From DASUDX01 sp036275365 (lineage in GTDB: Bacteria > Pseudomonadota > Gammaproteobacteria > Nevskiales > Nevskiaceae): a DNA stretch of 18,372 nt. Positions within the stretch are counted from its first letter, which is position 1; each line of letters opens with the position of its first letter. The notes beneath the pieces were generated by a model. It was not told the DNA's origin. It searched no databases and worked only from the letters and a program-made list of their open reading frames with translations. The stretch spans positions 1 to 18,372 of the forward strand of contig DASUDX010000013.1 in assembly GCA_036275365.1 (NCBI GenBank), in the 5' to 3' direction. Positions 1 to 7,845 of this stretch are shown here, one piece after another. A program made the position numbers and the translations under genes.

Positions 1-682
1 GGTGCAGGGCGCGGCAGAGTTCGATGACCCGCGCATCCAGCTCCTGGATGTGGGTAAGCATCTTGCCGATCGCCTCGGCGACCGGATCGGGCATGTCGCG
101 GGTGATGCCGTAGGCGTCGAAGCCGAGCTGCTCGGCGACCTTCTGCTGGGCCGGCGACGGCGCCAGCGTCTCGGTGACGATGCGCGCCGGAATGCCGGTG
201 GCGGTGGCACCGGCCGGCACCGCCTTGACCACCACCGCGTTGGAGCCGATGCGGGCACCGGCACCCACGGTGAACGGGCCGAGCACCTTGGCCCCGGCGC
301 CGACCACCACATCCGGCTCCAGCGTCGGATGGCGCTTGGCGCCGCGGGTCAGGCTGGTGCCGCCCAGGGTCACGCCCTGGTAGATGGTGCAGTCATCGCC
401 CACCTCGGCGGTCTGGCCGATCACCACCCCCAGACCGTGATCGATGAACACCCGCCGGCCGATGCGGGCGGCCGGATGGATCTCGATGCCGGTGAACCAG
501 CGCGCCAGGTGGGAGATGAAGCGCGCCAGCCAGCGCAGACCCAGGTGCCAGAGCGCATGGGTGAGCCGGTGCGCCCACACCGCGTGCAGGCCCGGATAGC
601 AGGTGAGCACCTCGAACACCGACTGCGCCGCGGGATCGCGGCGGCGGATGGCGGAGATGTCATCGCGAAGGCGGGCAAACAT
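1..682 (-). CDS. cysE: Serine O-acetyltransferase CysE, C-terminus cut by window edge
   Basis: Transfers acetyl from acetyl-CoA to L-serine, giving O-acetylserine, the first step of cysteine synthesis in the cytoplasm. The visible 227 codons begin MFARLRDDISAIRRRDPAAQ and include the left-handed beta-helix hexapeptide repeats, the IHPAARIG and DHGLG segments with the active-site histidine region, and the VTLGGTSL and GIPARI motifs. It is the short form that lacks the roughly 70-residue N-terminal helical extension of the E. coli enzyme. After the beta-helix the sequence continues with an FDAYGITRDMPDPVAEAIGK-type tail, as I remember from the Pseudomonas protein next to iscR; perhaps 20-30 residues lie beyond position 1. 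The ATG at 680-682 is preceded by GGAAG with a 6-base spacing. It lies 63 bases downstream of trmJ on the same strand. Family assignment is firm. Confidence 0.95.
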   Translation of the reverse strand, partial: MFARLRDDISAIRRRDPAAQSVFEVLTCYPGLHAVWAHRLTHALWHLGLRWLARFISHLARWFTGIEIHPAARIGRRVFIDHGLGVVIGQTAEVGDDCTIYQGVTLGGTSLTRGAKRHPTLEPDVVVGAGAKVLGPFTVGAGARIGSNAVVVKAVPAGATATGIPARIVTETLAPSPAQQKVAEQLGFDAYGITRDMPDPVAEAIGKMLTHIQELDARVIELCRALH

Positions 683-705
683 GGAAGGCTTCCGGTGGGA
701 GGCGC

Positions 706-711
706 ATTCTA
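706..711 (-). promoter_or_regulatory. Candidate -10 element for cysE
   Basis: On the minus strand this reads TAGAAT, one mismatch from TATAAT, in an otherwise very G+C-rich gap between trmJ and cysE. It would start transcription near 699 and leave a leader of about 17 bases. No recognisable -35 hexamer lies 17 bases upstream, so this is a -10 match only. The same TTAGAAT string precedes trmJ. Confidence 0.3.
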
Positions 712-745
712 ACCCCCGCGCCCGCTGCCCCCGCGCGGCACGGAC

Positions 746-1543
746 CTAGACGCCGCCGGCGGCCTCCGGCTCCGGCCCGGCGGACGGACGGCTGCGCCGC
801 TTGGGGCGCTCCACCGAGGTGAGGATGCCGCGCAGGATCGCCAGCTCGTTGCGATCCGGGCGGGCCCGGTTGTAGAGCGTGCGCAGCCGGCTCATCAGCA
901 GGCCGGGGTTGCGCGGATCGAGAAAGCCGGTGCCCAGCAGCACCCGTTCGAGATGCTCGTAGAAGCGCTCCATGTCCTGGGCGCTCGACGGCGCATAGAC
1001 CGGATGCCCGGTCTTGGAGGAGCGCGGGGCGTCCTCGTCCACCGCCGCCTTGCGCAGCTCGTAGCAGAGCAGCTGGACCGCCGAGGCGAGGTTGAGCGAG
1101 GCGTAGTCCGGATTGGCCGGGATGTAGGTCAGCGCCTGGCAGCGCTGCAGTTCCTCGTTGGTGAGCCCGGTGCGCTCGCAGCCGAACACCAGGGCCACCG
1201 GTGCGCGCTGCGCCAGCGCCACCAGCTGGCGGGCCGCCGGCTCCGGACGCAGCGGCTCGTCGCCCAGATGGCGCTGGCGCGAGGAGGTGGCCACCACCCA
1301 GGCGCAGTCGGCCACCGCCTCGTCGAGGCTGGCCACCACCCGGGCCTGTTCCAGCAGCGGCCGGGCATGGCTGGCCAGGGCATCCGCCTCCGGGTCGGGG
1401 AAGCGCCGCGGCGCCACCAGCACCAGCTCGGTGAGGCCCATGGTGAGCATGGCGCGGGCGGCCGACCCGATGTTGCCGGGATGCTGGGGGCGGGCCAGCA
1501 CGATGCGGATGCGGGCCAGGGCCGCGTCGGGACGGTCGGACAT
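746..1543 (-). CDS. trmJ: tRNA (cytidine/uridine-2'-O-)methyltransferase TrmJ
   Basis: A SPOUT-class methyltransferase that 2'-O-methylates nucleotide 32 in the anticodon loop of certain tRNAs using S-adenosylmethionine. The 265-residue protein has HPGNIGSAARAM at 21-32, VFGCERTGLTNEEL at 119-132 and an NPDYASLNLASAVQ-type segment at about 144-157; these form the trefoil-knot cofactor site. E. coli TrmJ is 246 residues, so the length is normal with a slightly longer basic, Pro/Gly-rich tail. The ATG at 1541-1543 has no Shine-Dalgarno sequence, and a -10-like TAGAAT sits just upstream, so the message could be almost leaderless. It is divergent from suhB and lies upstream of cysE in the same direction, an order conserved in gammaproteobacteria. 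Confidence 0.95.
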   Translation of the reverse strand: MSDRPDAALARIRIVLARPQHPGNIGSAARAMLTMGLTELVLVAPRRFPDPEADALASHARPLLEQARVVASLDEAVADCAWVVATSSRQRHLGDEPLRPEPAARQLVALAQRAPVALVFGCERTGLTNEELQRCQALTYIPANPDYASLNLASAVQLLCYELRKAAVDEDAPRSSKTGHPVYAPSSAQDMERFYEHLERVLLGTGFLDPRNPGLLMSRLRTLYNRARPDRNELAILRGILTSVERPKRRSRPSAGPEPEAAGGV

Positions 1544-1549
1544 GCGTGG

Positions 1550-1556
1550 TATTCTA
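1550..1556. promoter_or_regulatory. Candidate overlapping divergent -10 elements for trmJ and suhB
   Basis: The heptamer TATTCTA reads as TATTCT on the plus strand, preceded by TGG as in an extended -10, and as TAGAAT on the minus strand. The plus-strand start would fall near 1562, 26 bases before the suhB GTG. The minus-strand start would fall near 1544, directly at the trmJ ATG. The -35 matches are poor on both sides: a minus-strand TTGAAA at 1578-1583 has a 21-base spacer, which is too long. It is the only A+T-rich spot in the 44-base divergent gap besides that TTGAAA region. Confidence 0.35.
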
Positions 1557-1587
1557 AGACCCGCTTCCGATTGCCTCTTTCAAAGCC

Positions 1588-2400
1588 GTGCATCCCCTGG
1601 TCAACATCGGCGTTGCGGCCGCCCGCAGCGCGGGTAGCTTCATCCTGCGCCACCTCGAACGCGTCGATCAGCTGCAGATCGAGCGCAAGGGGCGCAATGA
1701 TTTCGTCACCCAGGTCGACCGCGGCGCGGAAGCGGAGATCGTGCGGCTGATCCGTCGCCACTACCCAGACCATGCCGTGCTTGGCGAGGAAGGCGGGGCC
1801 AGCGGTCGCCACGAGGTGACCTGGATCATCGACCCCCTCGACGGCACCACCAACTTCCTGCACCGGCTGCCGCATTTCGCGGTCAGCATCGGCGTGCAGG
1901 TGCGCGGCCAGCTCCAGCACGGCATCGTCTACGCGCCCTGCACCAATGATCTCTATGTCGCCTCGCGCGGCGCCGGGGCCAAGCTCAACGACCGCAAGAT
2001 CCGCGTCAGCGGCCTCAAGGAGATGGACCAGGCCCTGATCGGCACCGGGGTGCCGATCCGCGCGCAGAACCTGGATGCCTACCTGCCCATGCTCAAGAGC
2101 GTGGTCGAGCGCACCGCCGGCGTGCGTCGTGCCGGCTCGGCGGCGCTGGACCTCGCCTATGTGGCGGCGGGCCGTCTGGATGCCTTCTGGGAGCTCAACC
2201 TCAAGCCCTGGGACATCGCCGCCGGCATCGTGCTGGTCCAGGAGGCTGGCGGCATCGTCAGCGAGATCTACGGCCAGCCCGACCCCCTCGCCAGCGGGCA
2301 CATCCTGGCCGCCACCCCCAAGCTGCACGAGCCCTGCGCCGAGCTGCTGAAGGCGGCGCGCCCGCTCACCAGCGCCTTCACCGAACCGCCGCCGGTCTGA
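1588..2400 (+). CDS. suhB: Inositol-1-monophosphatase family protein SuhB
   Basis: A Mg2+-dependent phosphatase of the inositol monophosphatase family. In E. coli SuhB also binds RNA polymerase/Nus factors during rRNA transcription; whether this protein does so is inference. The 270 residues carry the metal-binding E68 in LGEEGG, the DPLDGTTNF motif at 82-90, and WDIAAG at 208-213 followed by EAGG, all diagnostic. The GTG at 1588 is chosen because MHPLVNIGVAAARSAGSF matches the start of known SuhB proteins; no good ribosome-binding site precedes it. The neighbour trmJ is divergent, as in many gammaproteobacteria. The gene ends 88 bases before nhaP2 on the same strand. Confidence 0.95.
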   Translation: MHPLVNIGVAAARSAGSFILRHLERVDQLQIERKGRNDFVTQVDRGAEAEIVRLIRRHYPDHAVLGEEGGASGRHEVTWIIDPLDGTTNFLHRLPHFAVSIGVQVRGQLQHGIVYAPCTNDLYVASRGAGAKLNDRKIRVSGLKEMDQALIGTGVPIRAQNLDAYLPMLKSVVERTAGVRRAGSAALDLAYVAAGRLDAFWELNLKPWDIAAGIVLVQEAGGIVSEIYGQPDPLASGHILAATPKLHEPCAELLKAARPLTSAFTEPPPV

Positions 2401-2488
2401 GCCGACCGGCCCCGGTGCGAGCGTCGGCCGCCACCGCCACGGGACCCGACCACCGGCGGCCAGACCACGGCACCGAGGACGGCCGGCG

Positions 2489-4216
2489 ATGGAGCTGACC
2501 AACCAGCTGATCTTTCTGGCCGGGGCGCTGTTCATGGTCAGCATCCTGGCCACCCTGGTGTCGCCGCGGGTCGGGGTGCCGGTGCTGCTGGTGTTCCTGA
2601 TCGTCGGCATGCTGGCCGGCGAGGATGGCCCGGGCGGGATCGTCTTCAACAACTACGCGCTGGCCAATCTGGCCGGCTCGGCGGCACTGGCGGTGGTGCT
2701 GTTCGACGGCGGTCTGCGCACCCGCCTGTCCACCTTCCGCGTCGGCCTGCGGCCGGCGCTGACCCTGGCCACGCTGGGGACGCTGGTGACCACGGTGATC
2801 GCCGGGCTGTTCGCCGCCTGGGTGCTGGACCTCAGCCTCGCCCAGGGCCTGCTGATCGGCGCCATCGTCGGCTCCACCGATGCGGCGGCGGTGTTCTCCC
2901 TGCTCTCCACCTCCTCGGTGCATCTCAACGAGCGTGTCTCGAGTGCGCTCGAGATCGAATCGGGGACCAATGACCCGATGGCGGTGTTCCTCACCCTCGC
3001 CCTGCTCGAGTACCTGCGCGCGCCGGCCGAGCACTCGCTGCTGGAAGCCGGCTGGCTGTTCGTGCAGCACATGGGTCTGGGCGCCCTGCTCGGCTGGGGC
3101 GGCGGGCGTCTGATCGTGGATGCGCTGAACAAGCTCGAGCTGTCGGAGTCGCTCTACCCGCTGCTGGCGCTGTTCTCGGGTCTGCTGCTGTTCGGCCTGA
3201 CCGGGGTGATCGGCGGCAGCGGCTTCCTCGCCGTCTATCTGGCCGGGCTGATCGTCGGCAACCGCCGGGTGCGCAGCGCCGCCAGCATCCGCCGCTTCCA
3301 CGACGGTGTGGCCTGGATGTCGCAGATCGGCATGTTCGTGATCCTCGGCCTGCTGGTGACACCGAGCAACCTGGTCGACATCGCCCTGCCGGCGCTGGCC
3401 ATCGCCCTGGTGCTGATCGGCGTGGCGCGGCCGGTGGCGGTGATGCTGAGCCTGTGGCCGTTCCGCTTCCCCCGTCCGGAGGTGGCCTATATCTCCTGGG
3501 TGGGGCTGCGCGGCTCGGTGCCGATTCTGCTCGCCACCTATCCGCTGCTGGCCGGGGTGGAGGACGCCATCCTCTACTTCAATGTGGCCTTCTTCATCGT
3601 GCTGGTCTCCCTGGTGCTGCAGGGCTCCACGGTGGCGCCGGTGGCGCGGCTGCTGGGCCTGCAGCTGCCGGCCAGCGGCGTGCTGGTCAACCGCATCGAC
3701 TTCGACCTGCCGGGCACCCGCGGCTATGAGATCGTCAGCTACCGGATCGGCGAGGCGAGCCCGCTGCTGGGGCTGAAGTCCAAGCAGCTGCCGTTCGAGG
3801 ACCTCTCGCGCATCGTCTGCCTGGCCCGCCGCGGCAAGGTGATCAGCTATCGCGAATGGGGCTCGCTGCGCGCCGGCGACTACATCAGCCTGCTCGCCTC
3901 CCAGGACGAGCTGCCGGAGCTCGATGCGCTGTTCCAGGCCCGCCGCGAGCGCAAGAGCCGTGAGGCGGTGGTGGCGGAAACCCGCTTCTTCGGCGAGTTC
4001 CGGGTCGATCCCCAGGCGCCGATCGCCGCCCTGCGCGAGGCCTACGGGGTCGAGCTGCCGGCCCAGGCCGGTGACAAGACCGTCGCCGCCTTCTTCCTCA
4101 GCGTGATTCCCAAGCCGGTGGTGGGCGACCGCCTGCGTCTCGGCGAGATGGAGCTGGTGCTCAAGCGGCTCGACAACGGCCAGCCCGCCGAGATCGGACT
4201 GCGCCTGCCCCACTAG
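2489..4216 (+). CDS. nhaP2: Potassium/proton antiporter NhaP2 (CvrA), CPA1 family
   Basis: An inner-membrane cation/proton antiporter, by family a K+ (or Na+)/H+ exchanger for cytoplasmic ion balance. The 575-residue protein is close to the 578 of E. coli NhaP2. The first 390 or so residues are hydrophobic helices of the Na+/H+ exchanger fold, with GSTDAAAVF at 128-136 and ESGTNDPMA at 157-165; the N161-D162 pair is the expected ion-binding site. Residues about 405-485 resemble an RCK_C (TrkA-C) ligand-binding domain, and about 500-575 a CorC/HlyC-like C-terminal domain, which together are typical of NhaP2 and suggest control by a soluble ligand. GAGG lies upstream of the ATG at a rather long spacing. 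It converges with secF and sits where Pseudomonas, as I recall, has a different small gene, so it may be a local insertion. The transported ion cannot be told from sequence. Confidence 0.93.
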   Translation: MELTNQLIFLAGALFMVSILATLVSPRVGVPVLLVFLIVGMLAGEDGPGGIVFNNYALANLAGSAALAVVLFDGGLRTRLSTFRVGLRPALTLATLGTLVTTVIAGLFAAWVLDLSLAQGLLIGAIVGSTDAAAVFSLLSTSSVHLNERVSSALEIESGTNDPMAVFLTLALLEYLRAPAEHSLLEAGWLFVQHMGLGALLGWGGGRLIVDALNKLELSESLYPLLALFSGLLLFGLTGVIGGSGFLAVYLAGLIVGNRRVRSAASIRRFHDGVAWMSQIGMFVILGLLVTPSNLVDIALPALAIALVLIGVARPVAVMLSLWPFRFPRPEVAYISWVGLRGSVPILLATYPLLAGVEDAILYFNVAFFIVLVSLVLQGSTVAPVARLLGLQLPASGVLVNRIDFDLPGTRGYEIVSYRIGEASPLLGLKSKQLPFEDLSRIVCLARRGKVISYREWGSLRAGDYISLLASQDELPELDALFQARRERKSREAVVAETRFFGEFRVDPQAPIAALREAYGVELPAQAGDKTVAAFFLSVIPKPVVGDRLRLGEMELVLKRLDNGQPAEIGLRLPH

Positions 4217-4227
4217 CCGCCGTCTCG

Positions 4228-4372
4228 GGTTCCCGGTTCCGGATTCCGGGTTTCAGATTTCCTGCGGCCCGCGACTCGAGCGGCGCTTTCTGGAAACTGG
4301 AAACCAGAGACTGGTAACTCGCAACAGCCTCCCCGGCCTTCCCTGGAAACTGGAATCTGCCAACCGGAAACC
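4228..4372. repeat. Facing arrays of a degenerate 7-base repeat between nhaP2 and secF
   Basis: The convergent gap holds short arrays with a strict 7-base period. At 4228-4262 five units follow the pattern GRTTYCN (for example GGTTCCC, GGTTCCG, GATTCCG). At 4292-4326 and 4345-4372 the units run in the opposite sense, such as GGAAACT, GGAAACC and GGAATCT, with some decayed units. CTGGAAACTGGAA occurs exactly at 4290-4302 and 4343-4355. Bases 4249-4262 can pair with 4292-4305 at 11 of 14 positions across a 29-base loop, so transcripts from either side could fold into a long hairpin. It may serve as a bidirectional terminator or be a member of a dispersed intergenic repeat family. Unit boundaries were set by eye. 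Confidence 0.7.
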
Positions 4373-4375
4373 GCT

Positions 4376-5305
4376 TCAGGGCATCTCGTCGATTTCTTCC
4401 TGGGTCGGCGGCAGCAGGTCCTCGCGGGAGATTCCCAGCACCACGGCAAGGCCGGTGGAGATGTAGATCGAGGAATAGGTGGCAACCACCACGCCCACCA
4501 TCAGCGCCACCGAGAAGCTGTGCACGCTATGCCCGCCGAGGAAGAACAGGGCGGTCAGCACCAGCAGGGTGGTGAGGTGGGTGATGATCGAGCGCAGCAG
4601 GGTCTGGTTCACCGAGAGGTTGATCACCTCGAGGATCTCGGCACGCCGCTGGTTGATCAGGTTCTCCCGCACCCGGTCGTAGATCACCACCGTCTCGTTG
4701 TTGGAGTAGCCGATCAGGGCGAGGATCGCGGCCAGCGTGGTGAGATCGAACTCCACCCAGAACAGCGAGAGAAAGCCCATCACCATCACCGCGTCGTGGA
4801 TCAGCGCGGCGATCGCACCGGCCGAGAACTTCCATTCGAAGCGCAGGGCGATGTAGAGGAAGATGCCGATGAAGGCGAACAGCAGGGCCAGTCCGCCCTT
4901 CTCGGTGAGCTCCTCGCCGACCTGGGGACCGACGAACTCGACTCGCTTCAGCTCGATGCCGGCGGCTTGCGCATCCAGCGCCTCGAGAATGCGGGTGCTG
5001 ACCTGGGCCGAGCTGGTGTCCGCGGCCGGAGGCAGACGGATCAGCACATCCTGGGTGGTGCCGAAGTACTGCACGATCGGGCTGGTGTAGCCGGCGTCGG
5101 CGAGCTTGCCGCGCACCGTCTCCAGCTCCACCGTCTGCGGATAGCGCACCTCCACCAGCACGCCGCCGGTGAAGTCGATGCCCAGATTCAGGCCGCGGAA
5201 GATCACCAGCAGAATCGAGGCGATGGTCAGCACCGAGGACAGCCACAGGCCGGCCCGGCGCTGGGCCATGAAGTTGATGTTGGGAACGTTGCTGAAAAAT
5301 CTCAT
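4376..5305 (-). CDS. secF: Protein translocase subunit SecF
   Basis: With SecD and YajC it forms the inner-membrane accessory complex that uses the proton gradient to help pull proteins through SecYEG. The 309-residue protein has one N-terminal and about five C-terminal membrane helices around a periplasmic loop, with GIDFTGG at 42-48, VGPQVG at 125-130, LIHD at 168-171 and the helix-4 signature at 199-214. That signature reads GYSNNETVVIYDRVRE, where GYSLNDT is more usual. The ATG at 5303-5305 is chosen because GGA lies 7 bases upstream and MRFFSNVPNINF resembles known SecF starts; an ATG at 5332 would add nine residues but has its G-rich tract directly against the start codon. It is downstream of secD in the same direction with an unusually wide 129-base gap. 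Confidence 0.95.
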   Translation of the reverse strand: MRFFSNVPNINFMAQRRAGLWLSSVLTIASILLVIFRGLNLGIDFTGGVLVEVRYPQTVELETVRGKLADAGYTSPIVQYFGTTQDVLIRLPPAADTSSAQVSTRILEALDAQAAGIELKRVEFVGPQVGEELTEKGGLALLFAFIGIFLYIALRFEWKFSAGAIAALIHDAVMVMGFLSLFWVEFDLTTLAAILALIGYSNNETVVIYDRVRENLINQRRAEILEVINLSVNQTLLRSIITHLTTLLVLTALFFLGGHSVHSFSVALMVGVVVATYSSIYISTGLAVVLGISREDLLPPTQEEIDEMP

Positions 5306-5368
5306 GGCTGATTCCAGTTGTGCTTGGGCCATCCCTGGCGCGATAGCGGACCCTCTAGCGGTGCCCGA

Positions 5369-5386
5369 CCGGCCCGTTCCGGCCGG
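5369..5386 (-). other. Intercistronic hairpin between secD and secF
   Basis: CCGGCC at 5369-5374 and GGCCGG at 5381-5386 form a perfect 6-base-pair G+C stem with a 6-base loop in the 129-base secD-secF gap. No run of U follows on the minus strand, so it is not a typical intrinsic terminator. It could stabilise or separate the two parts of the message. Short G+C palindromes are common at this base composition, so significance is low. Confidence 0.35.
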
Positions 5387-5434
5387 CCCGTGGCGAGTGC
5401 CGCGAGCCGCGCCCGCGACTGCTGCAGTCCGTTC

Positions 5435-7291
5435 TCACCAGATCGGCAGATCGCGCAGGCGGGCCTTCTTCTCGAACACCAGATGGGCCAGCGCGCGCGA
5501 GCCGACGATGGCGGTGAACTGCGAGGTGAGGATGCCGATGCCGAGGGTGATGGCGAAGCCCTTGACCGGGCCGGCGCCGAGGGCGAACAGCACCACGGTG
5601 CCGATCAGCACGGTGATGTTGGCGTCGGCGATGGTGAGGAAGGCGCGGTCATAACCGGCCTCGATCGCCTGGTGCGGCTTGGCACCGTTGCGCAGCTCCT
5701 CGCGGATGCGCTCGAAGATCAGCACATTGGCGTCCACCGCGATGCCCATGTGCAGCACCATGGCGGCGATGCCGGGCATGGTCAGCGTGGCCTGGATGAT
5801 CGACAGCAGGGAGACGATCAGGATCAGGTTCAGCACCAGCGCGGCGATCGCGAAGGCACCGAACAGGCGGTAGTAGAACACCATGAAGGCGGCCACCAGA
5901 CCGAGTCCCAGAACGGCGGCCTGGAAGCCCTGGCGGATGTTGTCGGCGCCGAGGCTGGGCCCGACCGTGCGCTCCTCGACGATATCCACCGGCGCGGCCA
6001 GTGCGCCGGCCTTGAGCAGCAGCGAGAGATCCAGCGCCTCCTTGCTCTCCAGGCCGGTGGTCTGGAAGCGCTTGGAGAAGACGCCGCGAATGGTGGCGAT
6101 GCTGATCACTTCCTCGATCTCGCGCGTCTCGCGGATCGGCTCGCCCTTGGCGTTGTAGCTGGTGCTCACCTGGCGCTCACGGAACAGCACTGCCATCGGC
6201 TTGCCGACATTGCCCTGGGTGAACTCGAACATCTTCTTGGCGCCCTGCCCATCGAGGGTCACGCTGACCGCCGGGCTGCCGTTCTCGTCCACCGTGCTGA
6301 CCGCATCGATCAGCTGCGAGCCGGCGGCGATCACCTCCTTCTTCAGCAGCACCGGGCGGCGGTCGTCGCGGGTGTAGAACAGCTCGGTCCCCGCCGGGGC
6401 GATGCCGGTGGCGGCGGCGGCATTGGCATCGGCCTCGTCCACCGCCCGGTATTCCAGGGTGGCGGTGGCCCCGAGCAGATCCTTGACCCGGGTGGTGTCC
6501 TGCACCCCGGGCAGCTGCACGACGATGCGGTTGGCCCCCTGGCGCTGCACCAGCGGTTCGGCCACCCCGAGCTGGTTGACGCGGTTGCGCAGGGTGATCA
6601 GGTTCTGCTGCACGGCGAAGTCCTGGATGCGCTTGGCCTCGGCCTCGCTGATCCGGGCCTCCAGCGTCAGCGGCGCCTCGGCCGCCACGCTCAGCGCCAG
6701 CTCCGGGTACTCCTGGGTCAGCAGCTCACGCGCCTCGGCGAGGCGCCCTTCATCGGCAAAGTCCAGCCGCAGCGCATCGCCCACCGCGCGGCGCCCGCCG
6801 TAGCGGATGTTGGCCTTGCGCAGGGCGGCGGGCACATCGTTGACATAGTTCTCGATCGCCTTGGCACGTACCTCGTCGACATCCACCTCGAGCAGGAAGT
6901 GCACGCCTCCGCGGAGATCCAGGCCCAGATTCATCGGCTTGGCGCCGAGCGCCTGCAGCCAGTCCGGGGTCCGGCTGGCCAGATTGAGCGCCACCACATA
7001 GTCGCGGCCCAGCTCGCGCCGGAGCAGATCGTTGCTCTTGAGCTGGTCCTCGGCGGAGGCGAAACGCACCACCCACTGGGCGCCCTCGCGCCGGCTGGCG
7101 CGGGCCTCGACCTCACCGGCCGCGAGAATGCGCTGCACCTGCTCGCCCACCGCCTCGCCGACCGGCTCCCCCGACTGCAGGCTGATCTGCACCGAGGGCT
7201 CGTCGCCGTAGAGATTGGGGGCGGCATAGAGCGAGCCCAGGACCAGTACGACCACCAGCAGGACGTACTTCCAGCGTGCGTAGGGATGCAT
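5435..7291 (-). CDS. secD: Protein translocase subunit SecD
   Basis: The larger partner of SecF in the inner-membrane SecDF-YajC export complex. The 618 residues (E. coli 615) begin with a membrane anchor in MHPYARWKYVLLVVVLVLGS, then PNLYGDEPSVQI, the LGLDLRGGVHFLLEVD motif at 122-137, a large periplasmic P1 domain, and a C-terminal helix bundle with GIAVDANVLIFERIREE at 516-532. The ATG at 7289-7291 is chosen by fit to the family's N-terminus; in-frame TTG at 7309 and GTG at 7303 would add up to six residues, and none has a strong ribosome-binding site. It lies 70 bases downstream of yajC and 129 bases upstream of secF. Confidence 0.96.
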   Translation of the reverse strand: MHPYARWKYVLLVVVLVLGSLYAAPNLYGDEPSVQISLQSGEPVGEAVGEQVQRILAAGEVEARASRREGAQWVVRFASAEDQLKSNDLLRRELGRDYVVALNLASRTPDWLQALGAKPMNLGLDLRGGVHFLLEVDVDEVRAKAIENYVNDVPAALRKANIRYGGRRAVGDALRLDFADEGRLAEARELLTQEYPELALSVAAEAPLTLEARISEAEAKRIQDFAVQQNLITLRNRVNQLGVAEPLVQRQGANRIVVQLPGVQDTTRVKDLLGATATLEYRAVDEADANAAAATGIAPAGTELFYTRDDRRPVLLKKEVIAAGSQLIDAVSTVDENGSPAVSVTLDGQGAKKMFEFTQGNVGKPMAVLFRERQVSTSYNAKGEPIRETREIEEVISIATIRGVFSKRFQTTGLESKEALDLSLLLKAGALAAPVDIVEERTVGPSLGADNIRQGFQAAVLGLGLVAAFMVFYYRLFGAFAIAALVLNLILIVSLLSIIQATLTMPGIAAMVLHMGIAVDANVLIFERIREELRNGAKPHQAIEAGYDRAFLTIADANITVLIGTVVLFALGAGPVKGFAITLGIGILTSQFTAIVGSRALAHLVFEKKARLRDLPIW

Positions 7292-7361
7292 GACCGGCGT
7301 CACCGACAACAGTTGGGGGCCATCGCGGGGATGGCCGGGGCAGAACGGCGCAGAGCCGCGC

Positions 7362-7697
7362 TCAGAGCGTCTTCAGCGTGCCCTTGGGCAGCACCGAGAC
7401 GATGGACGGCTTCTGCACCTTGATCGCGACGCCCTCGGCGACTTCAAGGGTCAGGTAGGCCTCGCCGATGGCGATCACCTTGCCGGCGACCCCGCCGCTG
7501 CTGACCACCTCGTCGCCCTTGGCCAGCCCTTCCAGCATCTGGCGATGCTCCTTGCTGCGCTTCATCTGCGGGCGGATCAGCATGAAATAGAACACCACCA
7601 CCAGGATGATCAGCGGCAGGAACTGGACCAGCGGCGAAGGGGCGGCGGCCGGAGCGGCGGCCTGGGCGGCGGCCGGGCTGAGCAGGAAATCGAGCAT
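7362..7697 (-). CDS. yajC: Preprotein translocase subunit YajC
   Basis: A small single-span inner-membrane protein that co-purifies with SecDF. The 111 residues (E. coli 110) comprise a short Ala/Pro-rich N-terminus, one membrane helix in VQFLPLIILVVVFYFMLIRP, then the cytoplasmic QMKRSKEHRQMLEGLAKGDE segment and a small beta-rich domain. The ATG at 7695-7697 is chosen because the frame upstream of it is open but unlike YajC, and because the length then matches the family. No clear Shine-Dalgarno sequence is visible. It is the first gene of yajC-secD-secF here. The tgt and queA genes that precede it in E. coli and Pseudomonas are absent; the divergent rlmKL gene sits there instead. Confidence 0.95.
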   Translation of the reverse strand: MLDFLLSPAAAQAAAPAAAPSPLVQFLPLIILVVVFYFMLIRPQMKRSKEHRQMLEGLAKGDEVVSSGGVAGKVIAIGEAYLTLEVAEGVAIKVQKPSIVSVLPKGTLKTL

Positions 7698-7730
7698 GGA
7701 AACAGGCAAACAGGGAAAATGAAGGCGCGG

Positions 7731-7739
7731 AGTATGCCA
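7731..7739 (-). promoter_or_regulatory. Candidate extended -10 promoter for yajC-secD-secF
   Basis: The minus strand reads TGGCATACT: an extended-10 TGn followed by CATACT (4 of 6 matches to TATAAT). The predicted start is near 7724, giving a leader of about 27 bases. No -35 element is recognisable, as is allowed for extended -10 promoters. It is the most A+T-rich part of the yajC/rlmKL divergent gap on the yajC side. Confidence 0.35.
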
Positions 7740-7845
7740 CGGTGCCTCCGCCCCGCCCTCCCCGCTCCCCCACTGGACCCCGCATGGCCGCCGTGCGCCG
7801 CCGTTCCCGCCTGACCGGACCGCGCCCCGCCGCCGGGGGCCGCGC

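Noticed and set aside
1129..2652. A minus-strand open frame of 507 codons spanning suhB and part of trmJ
   Set aside because: It crosses two good genes and runs in a different frame through trmJ; no family resemblance.
2378..4213. A minus-strand open frame of 611 codons opposite nhaP2
   Set aside because: It is a shadow of the antiporter gene, with Gln/His/Arg runs and no domain.
4228..4372. The heptamer region as a CRISPR array
   Set aside because: Units are 7 bases, degenerate and adjacent, with no 25-40 base repeats, no unique spacers and no cas genes nearby.
5318..7423. A plus-strand open frame of 701 codons opposite secD
   Set aside because: SecD is firmly identified on the minus strand; the opposite frame is His/Gln/Gly rich shadow sequence.
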